Origin: Toxoplasma gondii ME49
Taxonomy: Eukaryota; Apicomplexa; Conoidasida; Eucoccidiorida; Sarcocystidae
NCBI RefSeq assembly: GCF_000006565.2
Contig: NC_031480.1
Location: 3,631,529-3,695,528, forward strand
Length of the DNA: 64,000 nucleotides
Direction: 5' to 3'
In this document: positions 46,668 to 57,925 of the stretch, piece after piece
How the letters are laid out: each line of letters begins with the position of its first letter
Position numbering within the stretch: the stretch's first letter is position 1
The notes under the pieces: generated by a model
Databases searched by the model: none
Seen by the model: the letters and a program-made list of their open reading frames with translations, nothing else
Told to the model about the DNA's origin: nothing
Translations under genes and position numbers: made by a program

Positions 46668-49600
46668 AGCGGAGGCGGACAGCGGTGTCCAGACACCGCA
46701 AGCCGCAGCGAGGCAGAAAGGGCAGGAGCAACAGAGGGGAGCAGCGACGAGACTCTGCGAGGGAGACACGCCGCGTCGAAGTGCTCTCGTTTCCTGCTTG
46801 CGATCCCCGTCTGCAGGCGCTCTTTTACGGGGACTCAGAGAGGCCGAAAGACAGAGGGCAGTTGGAGACAGACTCAGGGCGAAAGATGTCGGGGGCTGCT
46901 CGCAGCCGACGCGGGGTGTATATACTCCTTGGCTCGCGAGTGGTGAGAGAGAGGGAGAAACTCAAGTGAAAACTGCGAGAGGAAGTCGATCCTCTACAGT
47001 CTGTCTCGGACTGAAGACCGAGAGGAAAAACCGACGTCTCTGGGCACACCGGCTCGTCAAGAACGGCCAGAGTCGCACGCGGTTCTCTGTGTCTCTATGT
47101 GCGACTTCTTCTTGTCCTTCCTCTGCTTCTTCCTCTGGTCCTGCATCATCTTCGTCGTCTGCGTCTTCCTCTTCTTGGGGTGTCTCTTCTTATCTTTGGG
47201 GATGGGCTTCCTTTCCCTGGAACTGGGGGAGACAGAAAACCGGTGGAGACGCGGCGCTGGAGCAGGCGCTCTTCGCGGGTGTACAGACACCCGAAAGGCC
47301 GCGGATTTCTTTGCAACTCACCAGAAGAAAGGATCAGGAAGACCGAGGTACGGTCGGAGAGGAAGTTTCCCCTCCGTCTTCAGTTTTTTTTTGCCTGTCT
47401 TCGTCGCTTGCCGTACCACTGTCTCCGTTGCTCTCCTCGGTAGCCACGACACCTCGAAATCGTTCACCTTTCCTTCTTTGCAGAATTGCATCAACCCTCT
47501 CATGTCTATCTCTGTCTGTCTCTATCTCTGTGTATATTTGTGAGGATCTGCACAGCTCCATGTGCACTACGCGGCATGCCTCCACTCACAGTTCTTACGG
47601 TTCGTGAGGCTTGCGGCGCGAAAGAGCCTGGAGCGCAGCGTCGAGTTCGTGTCGAGTTTCGCATCTCTGATTTCCGGGCAGAGAGGCGAAACGTTGTCGT
47701 CGCAGCAATTTCCAGCAAGTACCACTGCAGGTGTAATCGCGCGTCAGCCGCCTTGCCAGTTGAACTGGGCTCTGAGTTTCTCGCTGTCCCCCGCGTTCTT
47801 CGCAGTGACTGGGGTCCGGTCACACACCCTCTTCGGTCTCTCTGAGTCTCCGCGCGTCTCTTTTTCTTTTTTCTTCAGCCTTCTGCACACCTCACTGCTT
47901 CGCTGTCTCTTCGGTTCGCCCTTCTGCTTTCCTCTTGCAGGCGGAGACTTCCTGAATGTGGCTGCCGTAGGCGAGCGCCCGCTAAGACTTGGAGAGACCG
48001 TCTGCGCGGAGAAGCCGCTTCTCATCGGCTGTTCCGAGGGTGTGTCTGCTGCTGCGGTTTTCGATCTGCCTGCGTTTTTCTCCAAGAGACGCGAGGACCC
48101 TGCACGGCCGACCGACGTCGGTTCCTGCGCCTCCGATCTGCGTCGTCCCCTCTCTGCCTCGCCCTCTGGCAAGTCTCCCCGAAGGCAGGCGCAGAGCAGC
48201 TTCTTCGTGCCTCCTTTTATGGACCTTCTCGCGGCTGCGCTCCTGGTCAGACACAAGGCAACGGCGTCGCCTTCCGCCTCCGCAGACCCTGCCGACTTGT
48301 GCTCCGCGCAAGCGACGCAGAAGGCGCTGCTGTCGCTCTTCTCCCTCGCTGCCTCTCGGGCGTCTCCGGAGACGCTTGGCGGTCCAGGGGAGGGGGCGGA
48401 GGCGGCGCCAGAGGGCAGAGATACCCCACAGAGGCAGCTGGCGAAGGAGCTGCATGCGGTGCTTCGCCCTGACTTCGAGGAATCGGTAGAAGACCTCGAG
48501 ACTCTCATCTCGCTTCTGCACATCGCCTCGCTGCCGCTGCCGAGCGACGACGCCGGCTCCCGCGAGGAAGGACTCGGCGACGAACGCCCAGTGGATTCGC
48601 AGCGCCCGTTGGAGACATCTGCGAAGTCGTCCATGCGTGTCGGCTTCTTTCCTCTTCTCGTCGGTCTCTCTGAAGAGCCGTCGTGCCGTCCGAATGTGGT
48701 GATCTCCTTCACAGAAGAAGCAGGGAAGTCGGCTCGCAGCCAGGATCCTCGTCCCAGTCTCTCTTACGTCTTCACCTCAGATGCCTGCCCCAGTTCGGAG
48801 TGCCTTCCTCTCTCCGCTGCGTCTCTTTCTTCTGCTTCGAGTGCAGACGGAGGTGGAGACGAGACACGCAGAGAGACTGAGGGAGAGACTGAGGTTGCGC
48901 AGAAGGGGGTCCGACATACTGTGGCGGTGCGTGTGTCTCCGAGCACCTCTCTCGAGTCTCTGTATGTGCCGACGTTCATGCGGGAGGCTCGTCGTCGCCG
49001 GCGGCAGTTCGGGACTGTGTCGCGCGCATGCAGATGCGAGAGGTGCACCGAGGCGCCGGAGCTGTGTCGAAGTTTCAACTGCGACTCTTGTGCGGCACTG
49101 AGCTCCTCCAACGCGCAGTCCGGTGTCTCCGGCAGACCCGAGGTGCCCCCAATCGTCTGCCCCACAGGACCGTCCAAGTCGCGCGCTCTCGCAGACACTC
49201 CGATGCGCTGTCTCCGTTGCGGTCGAGAGGTGAGAGAGAGGGAGGAGAAAGGTGGATTCTCAAGGACGTTTCGCCGGGACGTTGGCGGCGAACATGGATT
49301 ATGCAAGTCGAGGCCATCTTCAGTGAACTGGGAGGGCTCTGAGCTCGCACCCGAATGCGGAGGACAGTTCGCTTTCCTCCGGCACGATGCGTACATTTCG
49401 TCGCACAGACTGTGAACGTTTTTCGACTGTGGAGTCTAAAAATTCGCCTCTCTCCAAGACTCTACAAAGGACTGTGCAGGACAGAACTCGAAGTCTGCAG
49501 TCGATCAGAACTGTCTTGTCGGCGAGGGGATCTGCGCATGTTTGCAGCCTTCTGTGGAGACAAAAGAAAAGTTCGAAGCAGCAGAAAAGAGCCTCTTCAT

Positions 49601-52600
49601 GTCCCTCATGACGGCAGCGCATGTCGGAACCGACGCCAGGCGTCGCCTTCCTTCGACGGCTTTCGACGCTCTCGCCGACGCGGCCGGTACGGGAACTGCT
49701 TTGTAACGAGGTCTCTGTTCGATGCCCTGTTCTCCTCGTCTGCACCTCTACATGCGGTACCTCAGAATTCTCCGAATCCACTCTCAGAGCTCTCGCTTTC
49801 CGAGGACTTCTTTGTTCTCGCCCTGGAGTCCTTCCTGAGCAACGCATGCTTTGGACACTAAAGTATACATATGTAACTATATAAAATAAATAAATAAATA
49901 AATATATATATTTTATATAATTACAGCTCTCTCTGTATATATATGTATGTGTTTATTTTGTGTTGATGGTTTTTGTGGGGGGTTTTAGGACGGGCGAGAA
50001 GTATTTTTGTGTTGTAGAGGTAGAGATGTGGATCGTGATTTCATCTCTAAAATCGTCTTTCGTGTGTCTCCTGCCCCCCCGAGCGTATTCGTTCTCGTTT
50101 TTTGTTTTTCCAGTTTGCCCATTCCGCGTCGTCTCGACTTCCGCGCTTTCGCGACCCTGTGGCCTCTGTGGCTCGCGCGTCAGCCGTGTGTACGTTTTCT
50201 CTCTCTTCAAACGCAGATCGTGTCTGTCGACTTTTTCCCCGTTGTTCGTCCCAGTGCGTTTCTCGCGTTGATGCTGCAGTTGCAGAGTGTCTCTTGTCGC
50301 TTTTTCCTTTAGTCGGGTCCGACACAGAGAGTAGGGCATTGATTGCAGACACGCATTTTCTTCGCGTTCGCCAGTTCACAGAAGGTCTCTATCGCCTTCT
50401 TCAACAGAGATCTGAGAGACAGGTAGGCAGACTCAGAATGTTTGCGCACACCGCCGTTTCCCCGTCGACAACAGTAGCGATCCGCCTCATGACAGTGGAG
50501 ACAATGGATCCACTAAGACTCTAGCAACAGCGTCAAACTCCACAGATCTCGAACGCCTCGGTCGCCGCCTTCCAGCTTCAACAGACGCGTACATCAAGCC
50601 TCAGTGTTAGCGGGAGAGTCCGTCCATGCTGCGTTGAGTGGCGAGAGTTCCAGGCGACCTATCTTCTTCAACGAACTTTACGTATTTAAAACTTGAGAGT
50701 CCCCGACGTAGGAGGGCCTCCTCTTTTACCTTGCTTGTGTTTCGGTTCTCGCAGAATCGGACGCGTCTGCAGTCTCGTGTCTCATCAAGCGTAGCGAAAG
50801 ACAGCCTAAGTGGGACACTGGGATACACAAATGTTGCGCGATCTGAGGGAGCGCGGAAAGGTTGGGCTTGCTTATCTCCTCGCACACTTTCAGATTTCTT
50901 TTGTTCTCACGATCAGGAAACCGGACCTCAACGGGGACTGCCTGTCCGGAGCGACAAGCCGGAGCTGCTGAGGAGGCGATGTGACTCAGTCATCGAAGCT
51001 ACGCGTTCGTACGTTTCCTGGACTTCTCGCTCTCTATTGTCGGGCCGCATTGTTCTGTTCGAGCTTTGTTTTGTGTCACCTCTTTCCTCTCGCCGTCTGA
51101 TTCCCCTAGAGAGCCTCGGGGTGCTCTTCCCCCACTCATCTGTCTGACGGACGGACCGCAGTGTTCTGGAATCAGTTTGGGGCAAGCGAGAATGCGGAGC
51201 GCATGCCGGGAGGTAGCAGTGCGCCGTGGAACCCAACAGCTAGTTGGGAGAGATGTTACGCATTTTTGCCGCAGGAACCTTTTCACCCTCAAAGAATCGA
51301 GAAGATCATACTCGACACCCAAGTTTCTTTTCGGCTTCCACCCTCGCATCTATGACAATCGAAGAATATATATATATATATACATATATGTTTATCCACC
51401 TTGCTATAGCTCGCTCTCTATATACATATATATATATATATGTATTTGTGTAGACGTCTGGTCGCGCTCGTTCAGTTCCTTTTATCGTGGTAGGTAGCTT
51501 CGTATGTGGGCAGAGTGAACGCAACCGAGACCTTGATGATTTCCGAAAGGGAGCATGCGGTTTTGCTTATGGAAACGCGTTTCAACCCCCCAAACGTGGA
51601 GAGGAAAGAGGATCGTCTTTTTTGCAAGTTTGTGAATCACCTGAGGCACGAGGTGTGTTGTATTTTCAGTTGCGTCTTCTTCTCGCCTCCAGCGTCGGTC
51701 GTTTGTTAGTCTGTCTGTCGCTCCCCAGTGATCGGGGACAAGTGAAATTAGCGCTTTGAATGCCTGAGCATCAATCACGAATTCATACCTCAAAATAGTG
51801 TCAGTGGAGGGGTTCTGGCTTTGGTAGATAGGGTGTGGAGTTCATAGTGCTTGTAGGATACGTTCGTATCAAAGCATGTGTGACTGGATACACATGTACA
51901 AATAGATTTGGTCGGCATTCGTTATTACGGTAGGATGGACAGGTTCTTTTTGAGATCTCACAATCGAACACACTGATTATTTTAGGTGCCTGCGATTTTT
52001 CTCAGCGTCGTCGGTCCCCACCCAGATGAGGCTCGACTGCTCGAATGTCTTGCCCTGGTCACGGGAGAGGAAGAAGATTTCCAGCGAGCCTATCGCAGGT
52101 GAGAACGCATATGCCGGGTTCCTCTTGTTCGCGACAGTGTTTCCAACAAGGAAGCGTCCCCGAAGAAAGGAATATTCTCAAAGGGAGGAGACGCTGGTCG
52201 CACCTTCCCGCGTGGAGGAAGTTCCGTGCTTTCTTTTCCAGCTTGTCTTCCGGTGTCGCTTTCCCTTGTGGCATTCCCTAAACGCTGCAATACACACGCA
52301 CAGTACCCGGGTGACTTATAAGGTCTGGACAGAGTGCATCTGGAGTTAACCTGCGCTCGGCGTAACCCCTCAACCAACCACAAGCAACGAACGGCAGGAG
52401 GAGGGGAAAGCCTCAACTTTGCAGTTTTTTGAGTAACGTTTGGCCGCTGCTTTTGAGTCATCCACGCTATGTATTTTGTTGCAGGATACGTTTGAGTGCT
52501 GACTTCGTACAGACCACAGGACGGGAGAGAATCTAATGTGTACCTCCGTTCGAAGAAATCAAAAGAACGTTGACCCTGGATGGGAACGGTGCGTGTCGAG

Positions 52601-52998
52601 CGGGAGAAACGCACATCTCCATCGAATCCGGAGGTGTCGTCTCTGTCGTGCTGTCTCGCGACCGAAGTAAAAACAGAGATGTGTGGATGGAAACAAGGCG
52701 TTTTGGGGAATCAAAATTCCGTTTTCGTGAGATCAAAAAGATGCAGCGCGTCTTCTACGGCATGTTTCTCGCCGAGCCTGTGTGTGTGTCGAGGCTGCGG
52801 TATGTCAGCTGCTCATTTACTGCTCTCTAATATCGTCTTCAAATCGTGTGTGTCTGCCCGATCAGGCGCCAGGAGTTTTACAGAGGAGACAAAGCGGGGC
52901 AGTGCGGTCCGCCGTACAAAGTCTGGAAAGAAAGGCTGCTTGCCCGTCTAGCCTCAACGGCGACAGCTCATGCGCCGCGTCGGGGATCTGACTTTTAA
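46668..52998 (+). CDS. SMYD-like SET-domain protein, 5' end unresolved
   Basis: This is a probable relative of protein lysine methyltransferases. Phase-compatible exons are 46668-46942 (tentative), 47556-47730, 47941-49229, 49470-49686, 49766-49872, 50114-50422, 50917-51008, 51514-51652, 51986-52098 and 52866-52998. The core is in the 47941-49229 exon. The SET-N segment is GDFLNVAAVGERPLRLGETV followed by AEKPLL. A long helical insert follows, then SCRPNVVISF, which corresponds to the N-H-S-C-x-P-N motif, then SLYVPTFMREARRRRRQF and the post-SET cysteines CRCERC. A further CLRCG follows. The catalytic N-H pair is replaced by E-E-P. No MYND finger is visible where SMYD proteins carry one. Later exons are helical (EKFEAAEKSLFMSLMTAA; HPDEARLLECLALVTGEEE), as in the TPR-like C-terminus of SMYD proteins, and end RRGSDF. 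The frame of exon 47941 could also run on to a stop at 49415. The exons after 50.1 kb could be a separate gene; only phase continuity ties them in. Confidence 0.6.
49874..49929. repeat. TA/TAAA-rich tract in SET-gene intron
   Basis: AAATAAATA and TA runs directly after the proposed donor at 49873. Confidence 0.9.
51366..51443. repeat. TA tracts in SET-gene intron
   Basis: Two runs, about 51366-51389 and 51419-51442. They are the last TA tracts before a 12-kb stretch without any. Confidence 0.92.
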
Positions 52999-55684
52999 TT
53001 GAGAGTGCGGACTTTCATTCCGACGACCTACGGGTCTTGCATGGAGGCGCGAACTGGCTGCTAAAAGCCGTTGACAGATCACGAATGTGCACCTGCGTTT
53101 CTTTGTTGATACCCCTTTCGACCTGAAATCGGCAAAACAGCGAGCTCACAACGGGCAGCAGATCTCTCACTTTGAACCCTGGACCCCACTGAGGGATCGC
53201 AGCGGCTTCTGCGAGGGGCTGACAAAAAGGAGTTCCCCGGAACCCAAGTGGGCGAACTTTGCGGCGAGATGCCTGGTAGTCAAGCGGGACACATCACCGT
53301 TGCTGGAAAGAGTTGCCAGACGCTCTCCAATTTAGCGTCTATCATATGTAACCGAGTATGAACATAGGTAGCATGCACATAACTAATCCCTGGACGGTTA
53401 ATCACGCTCTAGCGGACAGCCTGAGACGTAGGATTATCGATCGTGATTCTCAACCGCGATACTGTGTTTCTGATGGTCTTGGACCCGGCCGGAGGCAACG
53501 AGCACAGATACGACAACACAAGCTTACTCTCCCAAACAAATCTTGCACGGCTACTTCCCCAGTCGAGGACAAGCGGAGGCAGAGGGAGCAGCGTGTATAT
53601 TACTCGTGGAGAGTTCCCTTTGTTTGACTCGCTCCCCTGTAGCTGAGATATTAGACAGGAGCAACAACCAATTGGGTATTTCTGTTACATTCGGAACGCG
53701 AATCGCTGCAGATTTGTGTCTGTCAACACGCAAACGATCATCTGAGAGCAACGCGAAACAGACCACCCGATCATGCAGTCCAGGAAAGTTAGAGTCGGGA
53801 GTCCGAGCCGTGGAGACCGGCTTTCGTTACAATTGCGATTGCGAACTCGAGGCAATCCGTTCCTAGTAACGGTCACGGCGGCTCCGTCTAGATGCCTCTG
53901 GTTTCAAGGCATCGTCAGCGAGTCTCCCGCATCTCCGTGCCCGTGAGCATGTGGCGCAAAAACACACATGTTGGGTTAGGCATGCACGCGTTTTCCTTCC
54001 TGCAGTTCCCTGAATCCGGCGTCAGGAGTCCAAAACCAGCGGATGGGAAGGAGTACTCTTCGGATGCCCCGAGCTTCCAGTTTTGCTGGGTGTCGACATG
54101 ACAACTCCGTACCTGTGTGGAGGATAGGCGCAGCCGCCAAAAGAGCTGACCTACATTCTCACGCCCGGCGTGGAAAGGCATGCGAGCGACGTAGGAAATG
54201 GGAATCCAACACTTGCACCTGTCTTGCGCAACTCAGTAGGGTACAATAGCGCTGGACGTAGTAGGGAATACCGCAGGCGTGCTGTGGCCACCGGCGGACG
54301 CATGTTCTGATCGACATCCTCACCGCCCCTCGTCAGCCGCCATCTCAGATTCTACGGCGTCAAAGCACCTGTGCTCGAAAGTTAAACGAGGCAGTATGGC
54401 TCAACTACAGCTCGTTACCGCCGGTGAGCGAGTCTGGCACACGTAACGTAGTTTGCTGACTTGCAGTTTGTTCTACTCGGGAAATTCGCACGCAGTGTCA
54501 ATTCCGCTTCTACACTTGACTGGCGTCTTCCCTGTTCGGCGGGGCTGCTGTAGAAACTGAAGAAACTATGAGACACAAGTCCCTGTTGTGCCGCGGACTG
54601 TGCATCGACAGGGAGGGCGGAAACGTATCACGGGCATTTGGCGTCCATCATCAACCTATGAGGGTAGGAGGCAGCTTTCAGCGCGGTATCTATACTTGCA
54701 GGTCTACTAGAACTAGATAAGGATAAGCAAAGAGAAACAAGACGGTTCTCGCAGCTGCCCCGCCCGACTCCTTTCCTGCCTATATGTCGCTGTTGCGAGT
54801 TCCCTGCAAGGGCGATCCATGTACGCCAGCGTCACAAAATACATAAGCCGAGTGGTTTCCCGCACACGAGATCTGTGGTTGGCGTATTCGAAACGCGACG
54901 TGAGACACACAGATGTGCCGCGTGTACCGGAACTCCTGACGGCGACGTGGAATCAATTCCGTGAAGCTCGCGTTCGCTGCTCAGCTACTAAGGAGCTTTT
55001 TGCGTTGACTGCAAGAACGGCTGTTGAGCGTTTGCCAAAGACAGCGATTACTCGCCTGACATGAGTTTGCTGATTTGACTCATTGGAAAGAAGGGAAAGA
55101 CACGACCCATTTGTCACCCCAGGTTGGCCGGTACTATGGCAGGTCACAAATACCTTCGCACACCTCTCTGAAACCAAGCAACAAAGTGCGAAAAATCAAA
55201 ACAACGCAGCATTCGCTGACACTAGCAGGCAGATGCCATGGAGCAGCAAACGGCTGTCGCCAAAGCCTCATCGCCCGTCTCGTTGCCAGCTTTCTTCTCG
55301 GTCAACCAGCGTTTCGGTAATGCAGGATATCCGGCGCCACATATGCAGTCTGCACCCTGAACAGAACGGGGCACAGCTGTGTTGCTCCGTGTGCAGAGCC
55401 GTCTGTTGGGCGCTAGCCAACGACGAGCAGCTCTGGAGTTCGTCTCCACACTTCAAACGAAGGCCGAAAAGTTTGCTTTCCACGTGGCCACGAGCCAAGC
55501 GCCTCCAAAACCCGGGGTGCTGACCCACCGCGTCGGTCTGTGGCTTTTGCCGCGTCGGTCTGTGGCTTTTGCCGCGTCGAAGTGCCTCACTGTGGCGTTC
55601 CACCGACGCCACGAGTGGTACGGACGCAGGCCGGTGCACACATCTGTGTCTCACGTGCGGCCCAACTTGCGCGCGTCAACGAAC
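52999..55684. other. Convergent spacer
   Basis: This holds the 3' flanks of the SET gene (+) and the two-helix secreted protein gene (-). Frames at 53443-53646, 53543-53866 and 54819-55064 (plus) and 53915-54181 (minus) are open but have no signal peptide, splice partner or recognisable motif. A 22-bp tandem repeat lies at 55529. No gene is called. Confidence 0.4.
55529..55579. repeat. 22-bp tandem repeat, 2.3 copies
   Basis: Two exact copies of the 22-bp unit beginning CGCGTCGGTCTGTGGC (55529-55550 and 55551-55572) plus the first 7 bp of a third. It lies about 100 bp past the stop codon of the minus-strand gene. Confidence 0.95.
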
Positions 55685-57925
55685 CTAGAAATCGCCGTCG
55701 GCGATGACTATATCTGCGTCTCCAAGGTCCAGAGGGTCAGCGTCTCCAGCGTTCACCCACTCCTCGTCTCTGTCTGTGGCAGTGCGCGTGCCAGCGGCGT
55801 GGTCGTGCCGCCGGCTCCGCGAGCGTCGTCGGTTTCTCGCAGCCGCATGATTGAACAAGGACGAGACGCCGTACGCTCCGACGAAGAAAAGCATCGAGTA
55901 GCCGGCCAACACCGCGTTAACCACAGCGGAGCGCATGCGCCGAGTGCCTTCTTTGTACACAAGCAGTGTGCCAGGATCAGACGCGTATAGCTGCCTGAGA
56001 ACCACTTGGCGGTGCTCCTCGTTGGTGTCTGCGAGAAAAGCGATCACGTGTCTGTTGGCGAGGGGCTCGTTCGGAGGAACGAGCTCCGCGTCCGCCAATA
56101 CCCTGTACACTGTTTCGAGACTCTGATCCGCCTCCAATCGGTGCCCCCACGCGGCGAACCGCGACACAGCACTCATAAACCCGAGAGCGAAAAGGATAAA
56201 ACCAAAGGCAGCCACCTTCGCAATAGTCTTCCCGCCTCGCGCGTAGCTCTCCAGATGTGAGGCACGTTCTTCGAAGAGGCGACGCTCCCTTGCCTCCAAG
56301 GCTGCAGCGTCAAGACAGAACACAAGTCCACAGAACGGCCAGACGAGACTCCACGCCTTCTTTTCGATAGACCATCATGAGACCGCGCGATACTAAGAGA
56401 CTGGTAAGTGAGTACGGACGCGGCGCTGTGGGGGAACGGCGTGTCTAAATCCCCCCGGGGACACCGAGACCTCTCAGCGCACACGAGGGTTTCGTCTCAG
56501 TGTAAGCTGTCTGGCAAAACGCAGTGAATATGAGTGGCAAAACACACACGACATGGAAAGACGAACCGAAGCAACCCTCGGCAAGCGGTTGACTCGAAGC
56601 GTGCCAGACTTGCGAAGGAAGTTCGCCTCACCTTTTCTGAGGACCACGGGGGTCTTGACCGTGACAGGCTTGTCCCCAGGGATCGCGACAGCCGCTTCGT
56701 TCGGCTTGGTGCAAAGAACCAAAAGACTCGACCCCGCCGTCACAGATTTGTTGGTGCCGTGGCTGAGTGGAAGCACCACAGGATCCACCGGGGAACCCTC
56801 GAACGAGAGAGCGGGACCCGACGCCTGCGTGACGTAGCCGGTCTTGCCATCGAAAGAAATGCGCCGAACATCACCGGCAGTAGCCGTCGCTGCGACGCCT
56901 CCTGAAAAGACAGGCACACACACACGCACACAAACAGGGCGTTTCCGGGGATACCGCCCCAGTGACCGGACGAGAAAAATGTTCCATTTTGGGTGAGAAG
57001 CCGCAGCAGAGAATCCACGAAGGACGACAACGGGAAAGACGTTGTCTGAGAGACAGGGGGACCGAAACGCCATGAAAACGTGTGCCACCGATAACAGAAA
57101 GAGGCTCGAAAGACGCGCGAGTGGTGGCGGTCAAAGCGACGTGACCACACTGGATTGATACCTCAAGATGAGCGCATGGACTCGTGGCGCAGACACACCA
57201 GACGTATGAACGCGTTCCCTCACTGCGTGCTGCTCTACAGGATAGTGTGACATTCCTCCGGAGGACATTGACAGCCGCGGGATTCACTGTCTGGCACTGC
57301 TCGAATTCGCTTCTCCGTTTCCTCCTTTCAGTGAAGTACCTGTCGCGCAAACGACCGTTCCATCCGCGCGAGTGTGGAGCGAGAGCCGGTCGGAGAGATT
57401 GAAGATCACCTTTTTCCGCGAGCCGATCGTGGCAACAATCGCTGCTTCGTCTGAAATGGCAGCGAAATTTCCGGCGGTGCCGCGCCGTAACGCCCTTTCA
57501 CCCACGTTCCAGCCTTCCTGCTCCATTTCGGCAGCGAAGTTCGAGTACGGAAAACGAGCAGTTCTTCTGCGGCGGGTGACAATCAGTGGGACTGCGCTGT
57601 TGTCTTCCGGGGCACCCAGCGTGGACATCGCCGATGGTTCGTCATTTTCCTCAGGTACTTGTCCGTGTTCCAGGGATTGAACTCCAACGGCATACTGCTG
57701 GGAAAAAAACTCCGGGTGCAGGGCAGGCTGTGCAGCGTGGACCCCCAACACGACACCCGTCAGGGTGCCTACGGCATGCCAGCCAGCGCCTCGTTGATTG
57801 TTTCCCGCAGACTCCTCCCCGGACGTCACGGCAGGATCGGGAGAGAATGAAGACAACGAAGCACAGAGAACAGCGACCACAACGAAGAGGCAGGGTCGAG
57901 AGACCCATTGCAGTAACTTGCCCAT
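55685..57925 (-). CDS. Secreted protein with two membrane segments, dense-granule-like
   Basis: Three exons, 57925-57340, 56901-56632 and 56301-55685, encode about 490 residues. Both introns are in phase 1 with donors GTACTT and GTGAGG and pyrimidine-rich acceptors. The start is in the near-perfect context AGCCAAAATGGG. Residues about 1-30 form a signal peptide (CLFVVVAVLCASLSS in its core). The middle is hydrophilic, with an Arg-rich RRRRTARF patch near residue 115, and exon 2 is rich in Val, Thr and Pro (PALSFEGSPVDPVVLPL). Two hydrophobic segments lie near 314-332 (AAFGFILFALGFMSAV) and 411-434 (VVNAVLAGYSMLFFVGAYGV). The C-terminus is Arg-rich and then acidic. A signal peptide plus late hydrophobic helices without recognisable domains is the usual plan of coccidian dense-granule proteins that insert into vacuolar membranes, so I infer a similar fate. 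No cysteine-rich domain or enzyme motif is present. Confidence 0.72.

Noticed and set aside
46329..46769. Minus-strand frame with C-C-S-C-P-F-C resembling a zinc motif
   Set aside because: It lies antisense to the tentative SET-gene exon, and the cysteines are not followed by a second ligand pair; coincidence is likelier.
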